From positions 310,001 to 374,000 of the forward strand of contig VWYX01000014.1 in NCBI GenBank assembly GCA_013396525.1: a DNA stretch of 64,000 nucleotides, given 5' to 3'. Positions 41,691-54,790 of this stretch are shown piece after piece. Numbering within the stretch: position 1 is the first letter of the stretch; every line of letters begins with the position of its first letter. A program made the translations under genes and the position numbers. The notes below the pieces were generated by a model, which was not told the DNA's origin, made no database searches, and saw nothing but the letters and a program-made list of their open reading frames with translations. Source of the stretch: Chaetorhynchus papuensis (Eukaryota; Chordata; Aves; Passeriformes; Rhipiduridae).

Positions 41691-44600
41691 TTAGATGATG
41701 TCTATTGAGATAATTCTCTAAAATCCTATGCAGAGGAGGAAGCTGGGGAAAAGTGGAGCATTCTGGGGGCTTTCAGTCCTTTGTACTCATCATCTTTCAG
41801 GTTGTTGTGAGAAGTGAGGAAGTTCAGTCTGTTTTATACAAATGAGTGGCCAAAGGCCTAAATTCCTTCATTAAATACGGGTGACTTTATTGAGAGCCCT
41901 GCATTTGGCCCAGCCTCTGGTGGCAGCACAGACCTACACTGCCCACGGAGACCTCACACGGGGGAGAGAGGGAGAAGGGGGCCAGAGCAATAACAAAACC
42001 TTCTCCCTCACTTACATAAAATTGTCTGTAAAAAAAGAATTATTGCAAAACCTTTGCATGGAACGTACAAATTCCTGCCTCTCTTCTCAAGCTGGGTGAA
42101 GGGGAGAACCACTCTTGTTCAGCAACCAGGCTGACATGTTGTAACAGGAACATCTGCGAGAATACAAGACAGGTTTTCAGGGCATCCCTCTCCAGTCTTG
42201 CAGAAAGGGACTAATTTGTCTTGTTTTAGCCTCCCTGTTGAAACCATGGAATTAATCATATCTTTAACTGTTTCAGGAGCAGGCATTTTTACAGACAAAC
42301 CTGCATTCTCACTTACTTCAAGTATTTTATTACATGAAAACACATCCTGGCAAAAAATGATCCAAATGAAAGGAAGGCAGGTAATTGTATCCAAGTTCAA
42401 AACTAGATATAAAGGAAAGATAAAAATATTTTAAATTCTATGTTTTAAGTAATTGTAGATTTTTTTAAAGCCAGAATAAAATTCTGTACTTTATATAATT
42501 TGCCCTATAGAATGTTGTTTTTCTCTTTTCTGGGCTGACAAGAGATTATTCCAGAAAGAGAATGCTAATCTTAGAAAAAAATGTTATTATGCAGTATTAA
42601 ATTTATGTGCATAATTGAACTTCTGATTTTTTTTTCTTGTAATGACAAGTGAAAGGTCCTTAGCATGATTTTCACTTGCATTTACTGCGTTCTTTGAAGA
42701 CAGAAATAAAATTTATGGATTTGTCAGCTTTTGCAACTATTGTTGGGAAGTAAATGTTCATTTAATTTGCCTAATTTTGTATTTTGATTGCAACCATCTT
42801 CAGGATGGTACATTTGACTGAGGAATCCCTGCTGTTTTAACACAGACCTGGTTAGTTTAGCCAAAGATGCAAAGTTGTCTGAGGCAATAGTGTGTTTATC
42901 CAGATGCATTATCTTCTATTTTCCCATGTTTTAAACCACAGATTTTTTTCAAAAGGGCTGAACTAAGCATACTTCAGTAGGTTGCTGTCTCTTCTCTTGC
43001 AAAAGGTAAAAATAAGTATACTGTAAACAAAATTTTCTGGAGCTAGCAAGACCACACAACTACTGAATTAATGAAATATTGTTGGTTTTGACTGAGTAGA
43101 TAGAAAACTAAAAGCAAAATATTTATTCAGTCTGGTATGTTGGTTTATAAAATTGTATGATCTCTTCTGGAAACTTTGATACATTTGAATGCATTTTTTT
43201 TTCTGAAGTAACTTCACTAGCTCTATGCAAAACCTCACAAATGGCAGAAATTATCATTTCAGTCAGTAAAGTCACAAAGTTACAAAAATCATCAAAATAT
43301 TACCCCCAACAATAACCATATAGTAATATCTTTTAGAAATAGCTCAATGGGGGGTTTTTAGCTTGCAGCAGTGAGAAAAGAATCTGGGGATCATAAGCAT
43401 CTTTTCAGTTTTCAGCAAATAAAAGCCATTGTGTCCTTTTGGAAATTTCGCTATGTGAGAAGGTATTCAGGAAAATAGCAGAGCAGCTGAAGAGTGAGTG
43501 TGGGGAATGACAGGCCCCTGTGGCAAAATGTTTACAAAGTGGATGTAGAATATATAATTCTCTTCAAACTCCTTCTGAACCCACTGTTTAGTGGCAATAA
43601 CTACTTAGGAGGTTTGAAACCGTGAAGAGGGACCTAAGTCTGTATTTCTTGCAAATTGTAAAGATTGCTCTTCTGATTCAGTGTTTCTTAGGCTATTTTT
43701 AAATTTACATGCTTGTGCCCTTCTCTTAAAAAAATTAATCCTCACAATCCTTACCTCCTCGGCATCTGAAATAAGAGAGATGTCTTCTATTCCAGGATAT
43801 TATTAATTTTTCGTATTAAAACCATTCCCCAAGTCTCTTAATTTTCTCCCTTCTCTCTCTCTGTGTCTTCCTAAGAAATGTTTTAAGTGACAAAAACTAT
43901 TTCTTAAGCAAACTATGAAGAGGATTTGATGAAATGTTGATCTGGCACAATTTCTGATAATACTATAATTTAATTTTTTTTTTTCTGAAATATTAGAAAA
44001 ATAATATTAGAAGTTAATTTAATAGCTGGAGGAAAGCAAGAGAACCAATGGCATTGCTTCCAACACCTTCCAGTTCTGTAACTACAGCACCTTGGTCAGT
44101 AGTCCAAAAACGTAACTCAGAAATGTTCTTCTAATAATGTTGCACTGTTTGGAGCAATGGCTGCCTGGAAATTTGTTCTCCTGCCATGAAGCAGGGGCAA
44201 ACGTGAATGTATTTTTTCTGCATTATTTATAGTATTAATTAGATAAATAATTCTCTTCTTTGTGTCTCATTGCAGTAGATTCGCTTCCCACTCTTTGACA
44301 CACCTTTCTGCAGGTGGTGCTAGCTCTGAACATTGTTTTTCCTTTTATGAAACTGAAATGTGAAGAAATAGACGCATAATAATAAGATATTACCATCAAG
44401 TCACCTGTTTTACTACTCTGCTATGTCTGTTACTACCCTGTAAGACTTTTACTAAACAGGGGAGTTTGGCAAGTGCCAATCCTATGTTCCAGTATCGGAC
44501 CTGCAGGCTGGTAGGGGGTGGGAGCTGGAAAAAGTGTTAGGAGTGAAGTTTCTACCACAGGCAGTCTCCCTCTAAAAAACAGTGCTAAGCAAGCAGGGGG

Positions 44601-45241
44601 AGTACAATTCTCACTCTCTGCCTCTTCACTTAGTCAGTGTTATGATGGCCTGCCTGTGCTCTGGCTGGTTCCTGGAGTCTTTCATTACCATTTTTTTTCA
44701 CAGCCCCGTCTATCTGATTCACCCTTCTGGCTTTCCTCTAGAAACACGTGTAAGAGCACACAGACCAAGAGTGCAGTCTCTTCCTGGGTTTGATGAGGGC
44801 ATGTACCAGGCTGCACACATGTTGACATGGGCTTCTTATTCACCCATGCTTTTATCACCCTCTTCCCAGGTGTGTAGTGAATTATCTAAGTTAAAAAAAT
44901 GCTATTTCTGTAGTTAGATGTTGTGATGCAATTCTGTTTATTTATTTATCTTCTTAAAAATGAAACGTCCTGCTCACAAATGCAAACAATTATTTCCTTC
45001 TTGTTCTTATCAAAGCATCTTTCTATTAGACTTCTGTCTGAAAACTTTCTCTTTTTCTCAACTTTTCTTCTCTGTGTGCCTGGGCAATGGGGCATTCTTC
45101 TAATCTTCTCAACTTCTTTACTTTTCCCCTCTCAAATATAGCTCTGTCTAAAAACACCTTCCATTTGTCTATAGTTTGGTTTCGGTGTATGAAGAAACTT
45201 TGTAGTGGTTTGTTGGTTTTTTGGTTTGTTATATTTTTTCC

Positions 45242-45265
45242 TTTTTTTTTTTTTTTTTTTTTTTT
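45242..45265. repeat. T24 homopolymer
   Basis: This is an uninterrupted run of 24 T on the plus strand, the longest homopolymer noticed in the window. It lies in non-coding sequence below HTR7 exon 2. No adjoining retroposon body was recognised, so it is called a simple repeat. Confidence 0.9.
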
Positions 45266-45492
45266 CTCCAAACATATCCAGAGATCAACTATATCTATTT
45301 ATCTCCAAAAACTTCAAGGATTGGTATACACACACCAGAACAACTCTTACTCCTTTCTGGGGTCTCATTACCTGAAACAGATGGTAGAGGAAAGCTGGAG
45401 TCCTGCAGGATGTTTTCCCAGAGGAAAGCAATTGCTTTTAGTGACAGCTGGGCAAATGTCAATTTCTGACTCACAAGACACATATTTCATTT

Positions 45493-45506
45493 AAAAAAAA
45501 AAAAAA
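45493..45506. repeat. A14 homopolymer
   Basis: A run of 14 A on the plus strand in non-coding sequence. It lies about 230 bases from the T24 run, with no recognised element joining them. Confidence 0.85.
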
Positions 45507-47085
45507 GGGAAAAATCTTATTTGGAGGAAACATAGCTTCTCAGACCTTCCTGCAGAATAAAAATACTGAAACTTCTGTCCAGAATTCTAAAATCACCTTC
45601 AGAGTTTTATAGTCCCACTTGGAGTCTTCCCAGATACTTCTATTTTTATATTCCCATGTATATCCTTACACAGAGGAAAACCTTACAGAAGGCCTTGAAA
45701 ACTTCTCACTTAAACCGCAAACAAAAAAGAAAAGCTACTCTGATAAGTAATAAAGAAACAACAATAATTTCATGTTGAATATGGAAAATATGCTTGAGTT
45801 AACATGAGCTCTACTCCATACTCCAGAGCTTGTGGATATTCTGGGCCCAGATCTCTTCTTGGCCCTGTACACAATGTTAGAACACTTAAAAGAGTAGGAC
45901 TGTCCCAAATCAATTTGAAACTTCTTTAGAAAACTGTTTTGAAGCTAGGATACATCCTCTTACTCCTACAAAACTGTGATTCTCTTCTGAAAATGAGGCC
46001 AAAATGTACTTCCTACTGTAGTGTATGAATGCATCTCAAGCTACTTAAGCATGTTTCAGTACACACAGCTCAGCACATCAATCCAGGTTTTGTCCATGTG
46101 CCAGTTAGAGGCTCAAGTGTTCACAGTTATGTCCGTGTGCTTGGAACAAGGGATCTGGCACAGACTTCTCACTAGCCCAAATTAACATCACTGAACTCAT
46201 TTAAGTCATTTTGGCTTCATAGTTGAGAAAGCAGGGACAGAAGTTAGCCTAAAGTGTGATTTGATGCTGAGGCAATTCGATAATGAACGTGTCTCCTCAC
46301 TGATGTCCTGATATTTGAAAAAGTAGATCAAGCTCTAAAGCAGTCTTTGTTCACTAATGTTCCCCTGCCCTCTGCTTCAGCTGTAAGATGGTGTGCACTG
46401 CAAACTTGGGCCAAAGAACTCATCTTAATCTTATGAGTTGTTTTATTATTATTTTAAGTTATTGCAGTAGTATCTTACACAATCACTGCATGTTATATTG
46501 ATACATTACTAGTAATATATTAATATAATCAACACCTTTATTAATAATTTTTGAATAAAAACATTATTATAATATTTGGCCCTGCTCTACTGAGGGAAGA
46601 GTTCTGTTACCAAAGTCAGGAGAAGTAGGATCACATACTTGGACAAACTGCAGTGGTGGTAGAAAAAGCTAGAACCAGAAAAAGTGAATTATCTTTATTC
46701 TTACACAGGGCAAGGCTCTAAATCACTTTAAGCACAAGTGATGATTAAAATTAGTTTGTAAGGATAAAGTCCAGATGTCTCCGAAGTCATAAGGTCTTAT
46801 GTTTATTTTTTCCTTACTGACTTCAGAAGAGAAAGAAATCCCAGAAAGTAGAAGAGCTTTCAAACAGACAGTAAATTAACTACCGAAGTGGAACAAGGAC
46901 TAGCCATACATCAACAGAAATAACTTGTGCAGAGAGTCTCCATCTAGATTACAGAAGTGCTCAGCTGAGAAGGCCAAGAGAATTAAAGAGTGAAGAGATG
47001 GACAAAGACCAGACAGATCCTGAAATAAACTGTAATCAGACACATTTGTTCAGTGTTGAGATTACCTGGTGTGATTGACACAGCA

Positions 47086-47127
47086 GCACTGCTGCTAACT
47101 GCACTGCATGGCTGCATGCAGCAGTGC
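47086..47127. repeat. CAG/CTG inverted repeat, 10-bp arms with 22-base loop
   Basis: GCACTGCTGC (47086-47095) pairs exactly with GCAGCAGTGC (47118-47127). The loop is also rich in TGCA motifs. It lies about 640 bases past the HTR7 exon 2 donor on the gene's strand, so it would form an RNA hairpin in intron 2 if transcribed. A regulatory role is speculative. Confidence 0.7.
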
Positions 47128-47764
47128 ATGTTGGTCCATGTGACTTTACTCAAACTCTTATAATCACATTGAAAGTGTAACACATTCTTTCAGTGCCAGA
47201 GTTGCTGTGCAAAGGCAATGTTAAATTCCACAACATAGTTCATTTCCAGGCAGCCCAATAAATTAACGTTTAATGAACATATGGGGTTCTGTAATAAAGA
47301 ATATTTCTAAGCAATAAAAGATCTTCGATTCAGTTTCTTCTTAAATGATTTAATTTTGTAATAACAAAGTGGAAGGAAATGAACTTTTCATCATTCTCAA
47401 GTCTTTATTAGAGTAAAGAATCTCTGGGACACAAGAGGCTCCCAACATTCAGACCTACTAAACATTTTTTGGGCCAAACAAATGGGTTAGGCCAACTTTG
47501 CTTTTTCCTCACTAACAGCTCAAACATCCTGCACCACATTTCACTTTCCTCTTTTCCTATATTCTTCCTTCACCCAAATTCTTTAGATAGTGGTCTTGTT
47601 TTGCCAGGCTTATGAGGACTGGTGGGCTCTACCTTGCTCCCTTCCCTTGATGACTGCATTGACAGTGCTCAAGAAGCCTGGTTCTTCCTACAACTCTTCA
47701 TTCGAATCTGTGGGGAAAAAGCTGAAGTGATAAAACAACAAATGATCACAGTAGAGGATGAGCA

Positions 47765-47772
47765 ACCTTACA
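47765..47772 (-). other. HTR7: Overlapping tandem splice donors at the end of HTR7 exon 2
   Basis: On the minus strand the exon end reads GTTCT, then GTAAG, then GTTGCT. The first donor (GT at 47771-47770, followed by AAGG) is strong and ends the exon after the first two bases of a Leu codon. The second donor (GT at 47766-47765) is weaker. It retains GTAAG, completing Leu as CTG and adding a TAA stop. In mammals, the same five-base retention is the known origin of the truncated 5-HT7(b) isoform, and use of the first donor gives the longer 5-HT7(a). That both are used in this species is inferred. Confidence 0.85.
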
Positions 47773-48518
47773 GAACAAATTCTGGCTTTTCTGCAAGCTT
47801 CAGAGCCTCGTGCATCCCTGCGGCCGAGAGCTTGCGGTTGATATTCCTGTATCGGCACTGCAGCAGGTTGCGATAGGTCGTCCTCAGGTCCCGGTTGAAG
47901 AAGGCATATATAAAAGGGTTAATGAGAGAGTTTGCATAGCCCAGCCACAGAAATGTTCTCTCCACCCAGAGCGGGATACAGCTGCACGCTGTACCACAGA
48001 TAAAGGGCCTTGCAGTTGAGAGGAGGAAAAAGGGCAGCCAGCAGACTGTGAAAGCCCCGACAATAATCCCAAGGGTGGTAGCAGCTTTCTGTTCTCTTTT
48101 AAAGATGGAAATGTTTTTCTTGTCGTGCTTTAGGAGTCGTGAAAAATTAGTACATTCTTCAGATTCCTTGTGCAGTTTTATAACTCCATTCACAGAAATC
48201 CCTTCCATTTCCTCCAGACGGGGAAAACCAGTAAACTTGTGTTTAGCAGCACTCCTCCTGGCAGCTTTATAAATCTGATAGTACATGAAAAGCATCACTG
48301 ACATTGGAATATAAAATGCAACTGCTGTGGAGTAAATGGTGTAGCCAAAGTCTTGACTGATGAGACAGACCTTTTCATCATTCACGTTCTGGGCCCAGCC
48401 AAAGAGCGGGGGTATGGTGATAGAGGCAGATAAAAGCCAGACACACAGGATCATTTTGGCCATACACTTCCCATTCTGCCTTACAGGGTACGTAAGAGGT
48501 CTCGTTATGCCCAGGTAC
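47768..48518 (-). CDS. HTR7: 5-HT7 serotonin receptor, second coding exon (TM4 to C-tail)
   Basis: This is a partial gene: one internal coding exon of a class A G-protein-coupled receptor, recognised as the Gs-coupled serotonin receptor 5-HT7 of the plasma membrane. Reading starts in phase, with one base completing an Arg codon, then YLGITRPLTYPV: the Tyr of DRY and intracellular loop 2. Numbering exon residues from that Tyr, TM4 is about 22-41. The ECL2 cysteine that normally bridges to TM3 is residue 51. TM5 is about 59-83, with Ser63-Thr64 in the amine-binding region. ICL3 is about 84-148 and is basic near TM6. TM6 carries CWLP at 159-162, and TM7 carries NPFIY at 200-204. A membrane-proximal Cys in LLQCRYRN is a likely palmitoylation site. 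The frame stays open for 249 codons and then meets TAA at 47770-47768, which ends the short isoform. In the long isoform, splicing occurs just before this stop. No frameshift or lost key residue is seen, so the exon appears functional. Confidence 0.97.
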
Positions 48519-48540
48519 CTGCAACGATAACACAGAGTTA
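48519..48540 (-). other. HTR7: Splice acceptor and branch-point candidate, HTR7 intron 1
   Basis: Read on the minus strand, the exon is preceded by a pyrimidine-leaning tract ending in TTGCAG, with the AG at 48520-48519. About 20 bases upstream is TAGTAAC, close to the branch-point consensus, with its TAAC at 48540-48537. The first exon base is the G at 48518, which is the third base of the Arg codon of DRY. This matches the known intron position of the mammalian gene. It is sequence-based inference, but the reading frame makes it nearly certain. Confidence 0.88.
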
Positions 48541-51500
48541 CTACAGAGGGCAGGGGTTAACTGGTAAAAGTTATTTCATGTAGTCTGCCCTAAACCAAAA
48601 TCTTTGGCTAAGTTTTTTAGCACATCAAATATGAGATTTGCCTGGCTCTGTGGAACGCTGCATTGTTGATTTTACTGCAATGCAGTAAATTATGGCCAGT
48701 GCTCTTGCTTTACACAAGCACCCAGGTATGCTACAGTGATGGAAGTAAAAAAAACATCATCTAACGATCTGTTCTGATGAGTATCAACAATCCCTCTCAG
48801 CCATGACATGGGTTTTATATTGCTTTTATGACAAGTGTTACACAAGGGACAGACTGGTTTATTGTGCCCTATTCTTGACAGGCTGCACAAGTAAATTACA
48901 GCAGGCCGGTATTTTGCCAATCTGCACCTGGAGAGGCCATGAACTAAGAATTCTCATCGGAACAGTCTGGGATCAGAGCAGTGCAATCCATGGACCACGC
49001 TGTTAAAAAGGGCTGCTTCTTGTGCCCCTCAGCACCAGCATTAGAATATAGTCACTGGCAGCTCCAGCAGCCACAGGCATCATGTAGAGACCATGGACAT
49101 TTCTGCTTTACAGCACCATGGCCAAAACCATTTTCACTCCCAAGGAGCCAAGGGTTTTCCAAGGTGCTCCAAGATATGGAAGAGAAGAGTTAGTGCAGTG
49201 AAATTTCAGTTTAACTACTTAAAGTATGCATCACACTGCTTTAAGCAATGCAACTGCAGCAATGGGGGAGTTATCAGCTGCAGCCTTTCTGGGACAAGAG
49301 CAGCCTACCCTTAAAATTTGTCTAAGAATAGCACAATTTAGGTACAAAACAGTTAAACACACCCTTAGTGCACAAAGATTTCTTGTCATTTACAATGTGT
49401 TGTTTTAAAAAAATCCTTAAGATCTGCCTTCCTGAAGTATGCGCTTCTCTAGCTATTACCCAACTGGTCACTAAAAATAACACACTTCTTAGGTGAATTT
49501 TATTATGTAGCTAAAAAAGTTAAGCTGGATTTCTGTAAAAATCAGATCTGTGGGCTGCATACTCTGCCTACTGATGCATTCTCATACACCAGAATATAAC
49601 AAAAAGAATTCATGAAAGCATAAGTATACTGAAAAGAATTTAAATTCATTAGTTTTGCCCTGGCATCACTTTTTTTGGAATGTATCTTTTCTTCAGAAAT
49701 GCTATTTGAAATTAAAATACGATAATTAACATAAAAATACTCCAGCATCCTTTCTGCCTTATTCATTTTGCTAAATGTGGTATGATAGGGGGAAAGAAGT
49801 CAGCAGGCACAAATGAAGGAATGTTATCTTTTAATCTCTCTATATGAAATCCATTACCCTTGAAAACTCATTTGCAACGTCAAAATAATGTAAATCACTA
49901 GTGTTGCCTAATACACTAGAGAGTGTTCAGGGCTTAATAGATTCGTGAACTTCAAAAATATTGTGTCAAATTCAGTGGGAAAATATGCTTTGTAATGATT
50001 AATCTAAAACTAGTACTTCAATAAAAAATACTAAAGGTAAATCAGCAGAAATTAACATATTCAAGTACAAGTAACACCTTGAGGTCTTATTACTGGGAAA
50101 GAATGAAGTCAGAGCCCCTAAAAAGCCCATTTCATGTGTCTCAGCTATCCTCCACATGAAAGAAGTGTCTCAGACTTGTTATTCTGAGAGTTGTCTCTTT
50201 CACATGCCACAGATGTTCATTTTGATCTTGGTGGAGAAGAAACTGTGCCTCAGTTCTCACTTGTAAAAGAAGGGCAATGCTATTTTCTATTCTTCCTGCT
50301 CTGAATTTCTTGACTCTGGTTCTGCCAGCCAGGGCATCTCTCCGTGTTACACCCAGCACAGTGAGCTCTGTATCTGGGTTACTCCCCAAAGGCAGAGTGC
50401 TGCAGATGAACAGCCTTTATTTCTTCTGAGCTGGCCACGGCGTTTTCCATCCAGCACTGCCTGGTGCTGCATGCAGAACACTGAAGTGCAGGATGCTGCA
50501 CAGCTGGGCAACCCTACGAGAGGCACAACACACACAGCAGTCACATCCTGCTGCCATTCCAAGAATGCTGGGTGAGTGGAAAACAGTGAGAAGGAAGAAT
50601 CTGGTACTACTGTCTAACGGATACTGCAGAAAAGGATGATGTGAACTTTTTTTCTACTGCATCACACGTGTGGAAAACAGACCCTTGCTTGAAGAGCTCA
50701 AAGTAAACAGCAGAGACCAAAATGATGTCAAATGGTGAAGGGCAGAGAATGCCCTTCTTGGTGAATGAATGTGTATAAACACACGAGCACATCCCTGTTC
50801 TGGGTTGGTTTCCTATGATTTCTTCAGTGTCTCTTCTTCCCCGCTGGGGGTTTGGAAACTGTATTTTTGTGCAGACCACACATCGTGTGCCCAGCTCTGG
50901 GGAGGAAACGTTACTCCATATCATCCTCTCTCTGGAGCTCTGTTCAAACCTGGGAGGGAAGGGGATACAGAACTCCCTCCTTTAGTCAGCCATTGTACAC
51001 AGTTGCCATTTGCCACACACAGTGAACACCAACAATGGAAAAGGTAAATGAACAAATCCTTTCCTTTTGTTTTATAAAAATCAGATTCCCTGTAACATAG
51101 AATTCTTTCCCAGTATCTCTAAATGGTTAGCACTTAATGACAAGAAATTGTCATAGATAAAGCAAAATCATTATAACTGTATAGGTCTGCTCCTGAGATT
51201 ATTCAGTTTGTGGGCTTTCTAATTCTGGCTTTTGATACTGATCCATTACAATAACCACACAGAATAGTTTTTATCCAACAGGGCTAAAACAGTCTCTATC
51301 GTCACTTGAACTGTAGATCGCACAGGCAGATGGGTCTAGTCCTCACACCTTTTGAATATCCAGAAAACAAGAGACTTGAGACTGAGCTGAGACTTAACAG
51401 CTACATTGACTTCAGCAATAGAAAGAAAATAGTAACAGGATGGCCCAATATGTGATCATGCATCCTAAATCTTTCTCTTCTACCTCCATTATGCGGCTAA

Positions 51501-54500
51501 AAGATAAAGAGTAAAAGGACTTACCTGACACTGTGAGCAAAGTCATAGAGCAATAAAAACCTTACAGCTCAAAGAACTAAAATAATTTTGAAGCTTCCTG
51601 CCCAAATCAATAACGAATTGAATGCACCATGACATCAGCATCTTTGTACTACACGTGTTATTCCTTTGTCTCTGGTCTCCTTGTACTTTATGGGCAGATA
51701 GAGTTCCATGCCAGTTAGTCCACATTCGTTTTTCAGCATTCACTGACTTGATCTAACAGATTCCAGAATCAAATTAGATCCTTCACTGTCTGACTATGCT
51801 TTTATGAAGCAGATTGGACTGCTACAGAATAAAACTAGAACCATTATACTGGAAATGATACAGATGTGTATTACAGCTATTTCTGCCAGGAACCACAATG
51901 TATTGTTCTGTTATCTTACTTACCATTTAATTAGGAGTTGTGCTTAACATGAGGTTCTGTCAGTTCTCCTACTCTTGTATTTTAAGAGTCATAAAACTGC
52001 TTTATTCCAAAGGCGCGACAATGCTTATTCCTTCGCTTCTCTCTTCTTTAGCACAGGAGCTTTCTGTCTTCGATGCACATCCATGTACGGATTTCTTTGC
52101 AAACCCACAGCCATAGATTCCCTTCCTGTATTTCACCTGTAATAATAACTTATTCTGAAGAATGCTGCTGATCTACTAACTTTTCTTCATTGGCTATGAT
52201 TCTCTCATCATCTTTTTTAATGTTTTTCTGTTTGGCTCAGCTCAACATTAAGAGACACTTCACAAGAATAGGAGCAAAATGCCATTCCTCAAAGCTATCC
52301 ATCATTCAAAAATATTCTCCCTTGTATAGTCATGTATCTCAATTTTTTTTTCCCTTTCTTTCAAATGTAAATGTAAAAAGTTGAAACAAATACCAAATCC
52401 TATCTTTCTGTTATGGCTATGTCAAAACACCTAGCAAATACTGTCCTCTTTTCAAAGATGATGTGTTTACACAATGCAAGTTGTGCTCTGTCCCTCAGAG
52501 TTCCTTTGAAATAGCACAAGGTATACAAACATACAGACAGATCAGGAGAATACTATTCCCATCACATACTTAAGTAATTGAGACAGAAGTAAAAGAACAG
52601 AAACATAAGAAGACCTAAATGGTGAGACATGAGCATTGCAGTGCACAGCTCTTGTGCTAAAATGTGACAATTACCTTGTTAATTATTGTACAACAGTACT
52701 TAGGTCTTTCTGCAATACAGACTGGCCTTACAATCACATCATGATCACTGCCAGTTTATTGCCTGGGAGGAGGAGGGTATTTCAGAGGCAGTAAAACACT
52801 TTTCACCTTAGCAGAAATGAGCAAAGTTACTAATTTCAATGCATATATGAAACCTTTCAGAATATGAATTGGGTCACTTTAAAACTTAAGCCTAAAATAT
52901 CATGCAATTGTAGAGTGAGACAGCAGAACTAACAGAATCAAAACATTACTCAGTGGAGAGAAAAAGACTTAGACTAATTTTATGCTCTATCTAGTTAAAT
53001 GTTGCGTCTTTCCTATGTTGTGAATTAGTACACAGTTTATAATTAGCACAGTGGTCAGCTTCCACATCTTAATTGCTAGAAATCCTAGAAAGCTCTACTT
53101 CATCCTTCTCAGCTGATGGTGAATGAATAAATACAAAAGATCTTAAATATATGTTTTTATATCTATTCTTCTAGATGCTCATGCTTCACACTTCATAAAA
53201 TTTCAACATTATTCTTATCATTGAAATGGTGGTGTGTTATTTTTTATATTTGGAAGAATGAGAATGAAATACTTGTTTTGCTTTCACTAAGGTTAACACT
53301 TTATATTATTCCCCTTTTTGTTTTTAATTAAATGTATTTTCTTAAATTCTCTTTATAATAGGATGACCTTCATTTCCACTGCTATAATGGGTACATATTG
53401 AATTTACTCTACATTGTAATTGTTCTGACTTGATTTTTCTTTTTCTCAAAAATCATTGTAGGGGTTTATTTTTGATGAACTCAAGAAGTGTAGGCTTTCC
53501 TGGCAGTGGGGGAGGATTAAGTCAATCAAAATTAAATATCTGTTCATTCTAAAGGAATGTAATTTGCATAGTAGCAGGCTGCTTTCTCCTCTTTTATATT
53601 TCTTTTAGTTTCTCTGTGCTTTCCTGGGCTTTCTTCCTCTCATATTGTATAACTTTACAGCTTCGTATTTTTCTCATTTATTTTAGCTCATTTTCCATTC
53701 TTTCATTTCAGTCATTTTTATTTCACCTTCTTGCTCTGTTATTTCTTGTTCTTTTTTAGCTCTGTATTTTTCCTTCTTTATTTTTTGCCTGCTAATCTTA
53801 AACATCCATCCCATAGATAGGGGAATGCATTCTGTTCTTTTTCTAAGAAACACATGACAACCATATTGCCAGAATATGTGCAACATTTTTCCATTCAGCT
53901 TCTATTACCTTACTTGTACTTCTGAAACCACATTGCTCTTCACTTTCAGACCTCGGCAAATTTCTTTCACCTGCCCTCACCCCTTGCCTTTCATTTTCAC
54001 GCTGTATGACTGTCAGAGCATTTATCACCTGTCACATCTTGTTCTCAGCTTCCTGACAAACCAGTCCAGTAGCCTTTCATTTTCCACTGCAAATTATACA
54101 TTGCTTGGAAGGAAAGGTCCCAACATGTAGTTGCTGATGTTTACCTTGCAACACAGCCTGAATGTTAGATAATATGTATTTCCTACCCAATATTTTGCAA
54201 TTACCCTTATAAATATTCTAAATTATAGACTAAATGCTGTTATTAACTTTCTTTGAAGAAAACAGTAGCTGAATATTTTCCTTTCTCTACCATCACCAGA
54301 GACATTAAGGTAGGAGATATAAGAAGGGAGGTGGATTTCAGCCCGTTTAATCCTTCACCAGCTGCCTAGAAACCAGATACATTTGAAAACCGACAAAGTT
54401 TTGGACTCAAATTATTTAGAATTAAGTTTCATTCTGTAGTGGAAGGCTTAGTAGTTTTGATTTTTTACAAAATGTCTGAGCTCCAACTTTGTGGGTTTCA

Positions 54501-54775
54501 TCATCACTAGTTTCCTGTGTACAAGTGTGATTTGCTTACTGAGTGAAATAGGATTAATTATATACACAGCTCAAAAGTGCTTTTCACCCCACTTCTTCAT
54601 AGATAATCTGTAACACTTCAAAAGCTCTCCAAATCCAGACACATCACACATAGGAAGAATCATTTTTCTTTACACTGTTCAACAACATGGAAGATTGAGG
54701 GAAAATAAAAACTCATGCTTTTCTAAAAGAAAATACATAACTGTGTCAGGGACATACTGCCCACTTCTGCCTTTT

Positions 54776-54790
54776 CACACACACACACAC
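54776..54790. repeat. (CA)n microsatellite
   Basis: Seven CA units and a final C are followed directly by a short C run. It lies within HTR7 intron 1. Confidence 0.88.

Larger units (their letters stand above)
41691..47764. other. Probable HTR7 intron 2 or 3' flank, last exon not found
   Basis: The 3' exon of the long 5-HT7 isoform is very short (about a dozen codons in mammals) and should lie on the minus strand below 47765. I looked for reverse-complement forms of its conserved Asp-Tyr-Cys-Arg-Lys-Lys stretch and found none. It may lie further away or have diverged. The stretch otherwise holds T24 and A14 runs, a CAG/CTG inverted repeat at 47086-47127, and ordinary AT-rich DNA. Confidence 0.5.

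Noticed and set aside
41880..42000. Possible LTR or polyadenylation region on the minus strand (GC-rich stretch followed by AATAAA at 41891-41886)
   Set aside because: No paired LTR, target duplication or terminal TG/CA structure could be seen, and AATAAA is common in AT-rich DNA.
45026..45494. Open frames running through the T24 run
   Set aside because: Their length depends on translating a homopolymer as poly-Phe or poly-Lys, which is low-complexity.
47622..48272. Plus-strand open frames across HTR7 exon 2
   Set aside because: They are antisense shadows of the strongly conserved receptor frame and have no family motifs.
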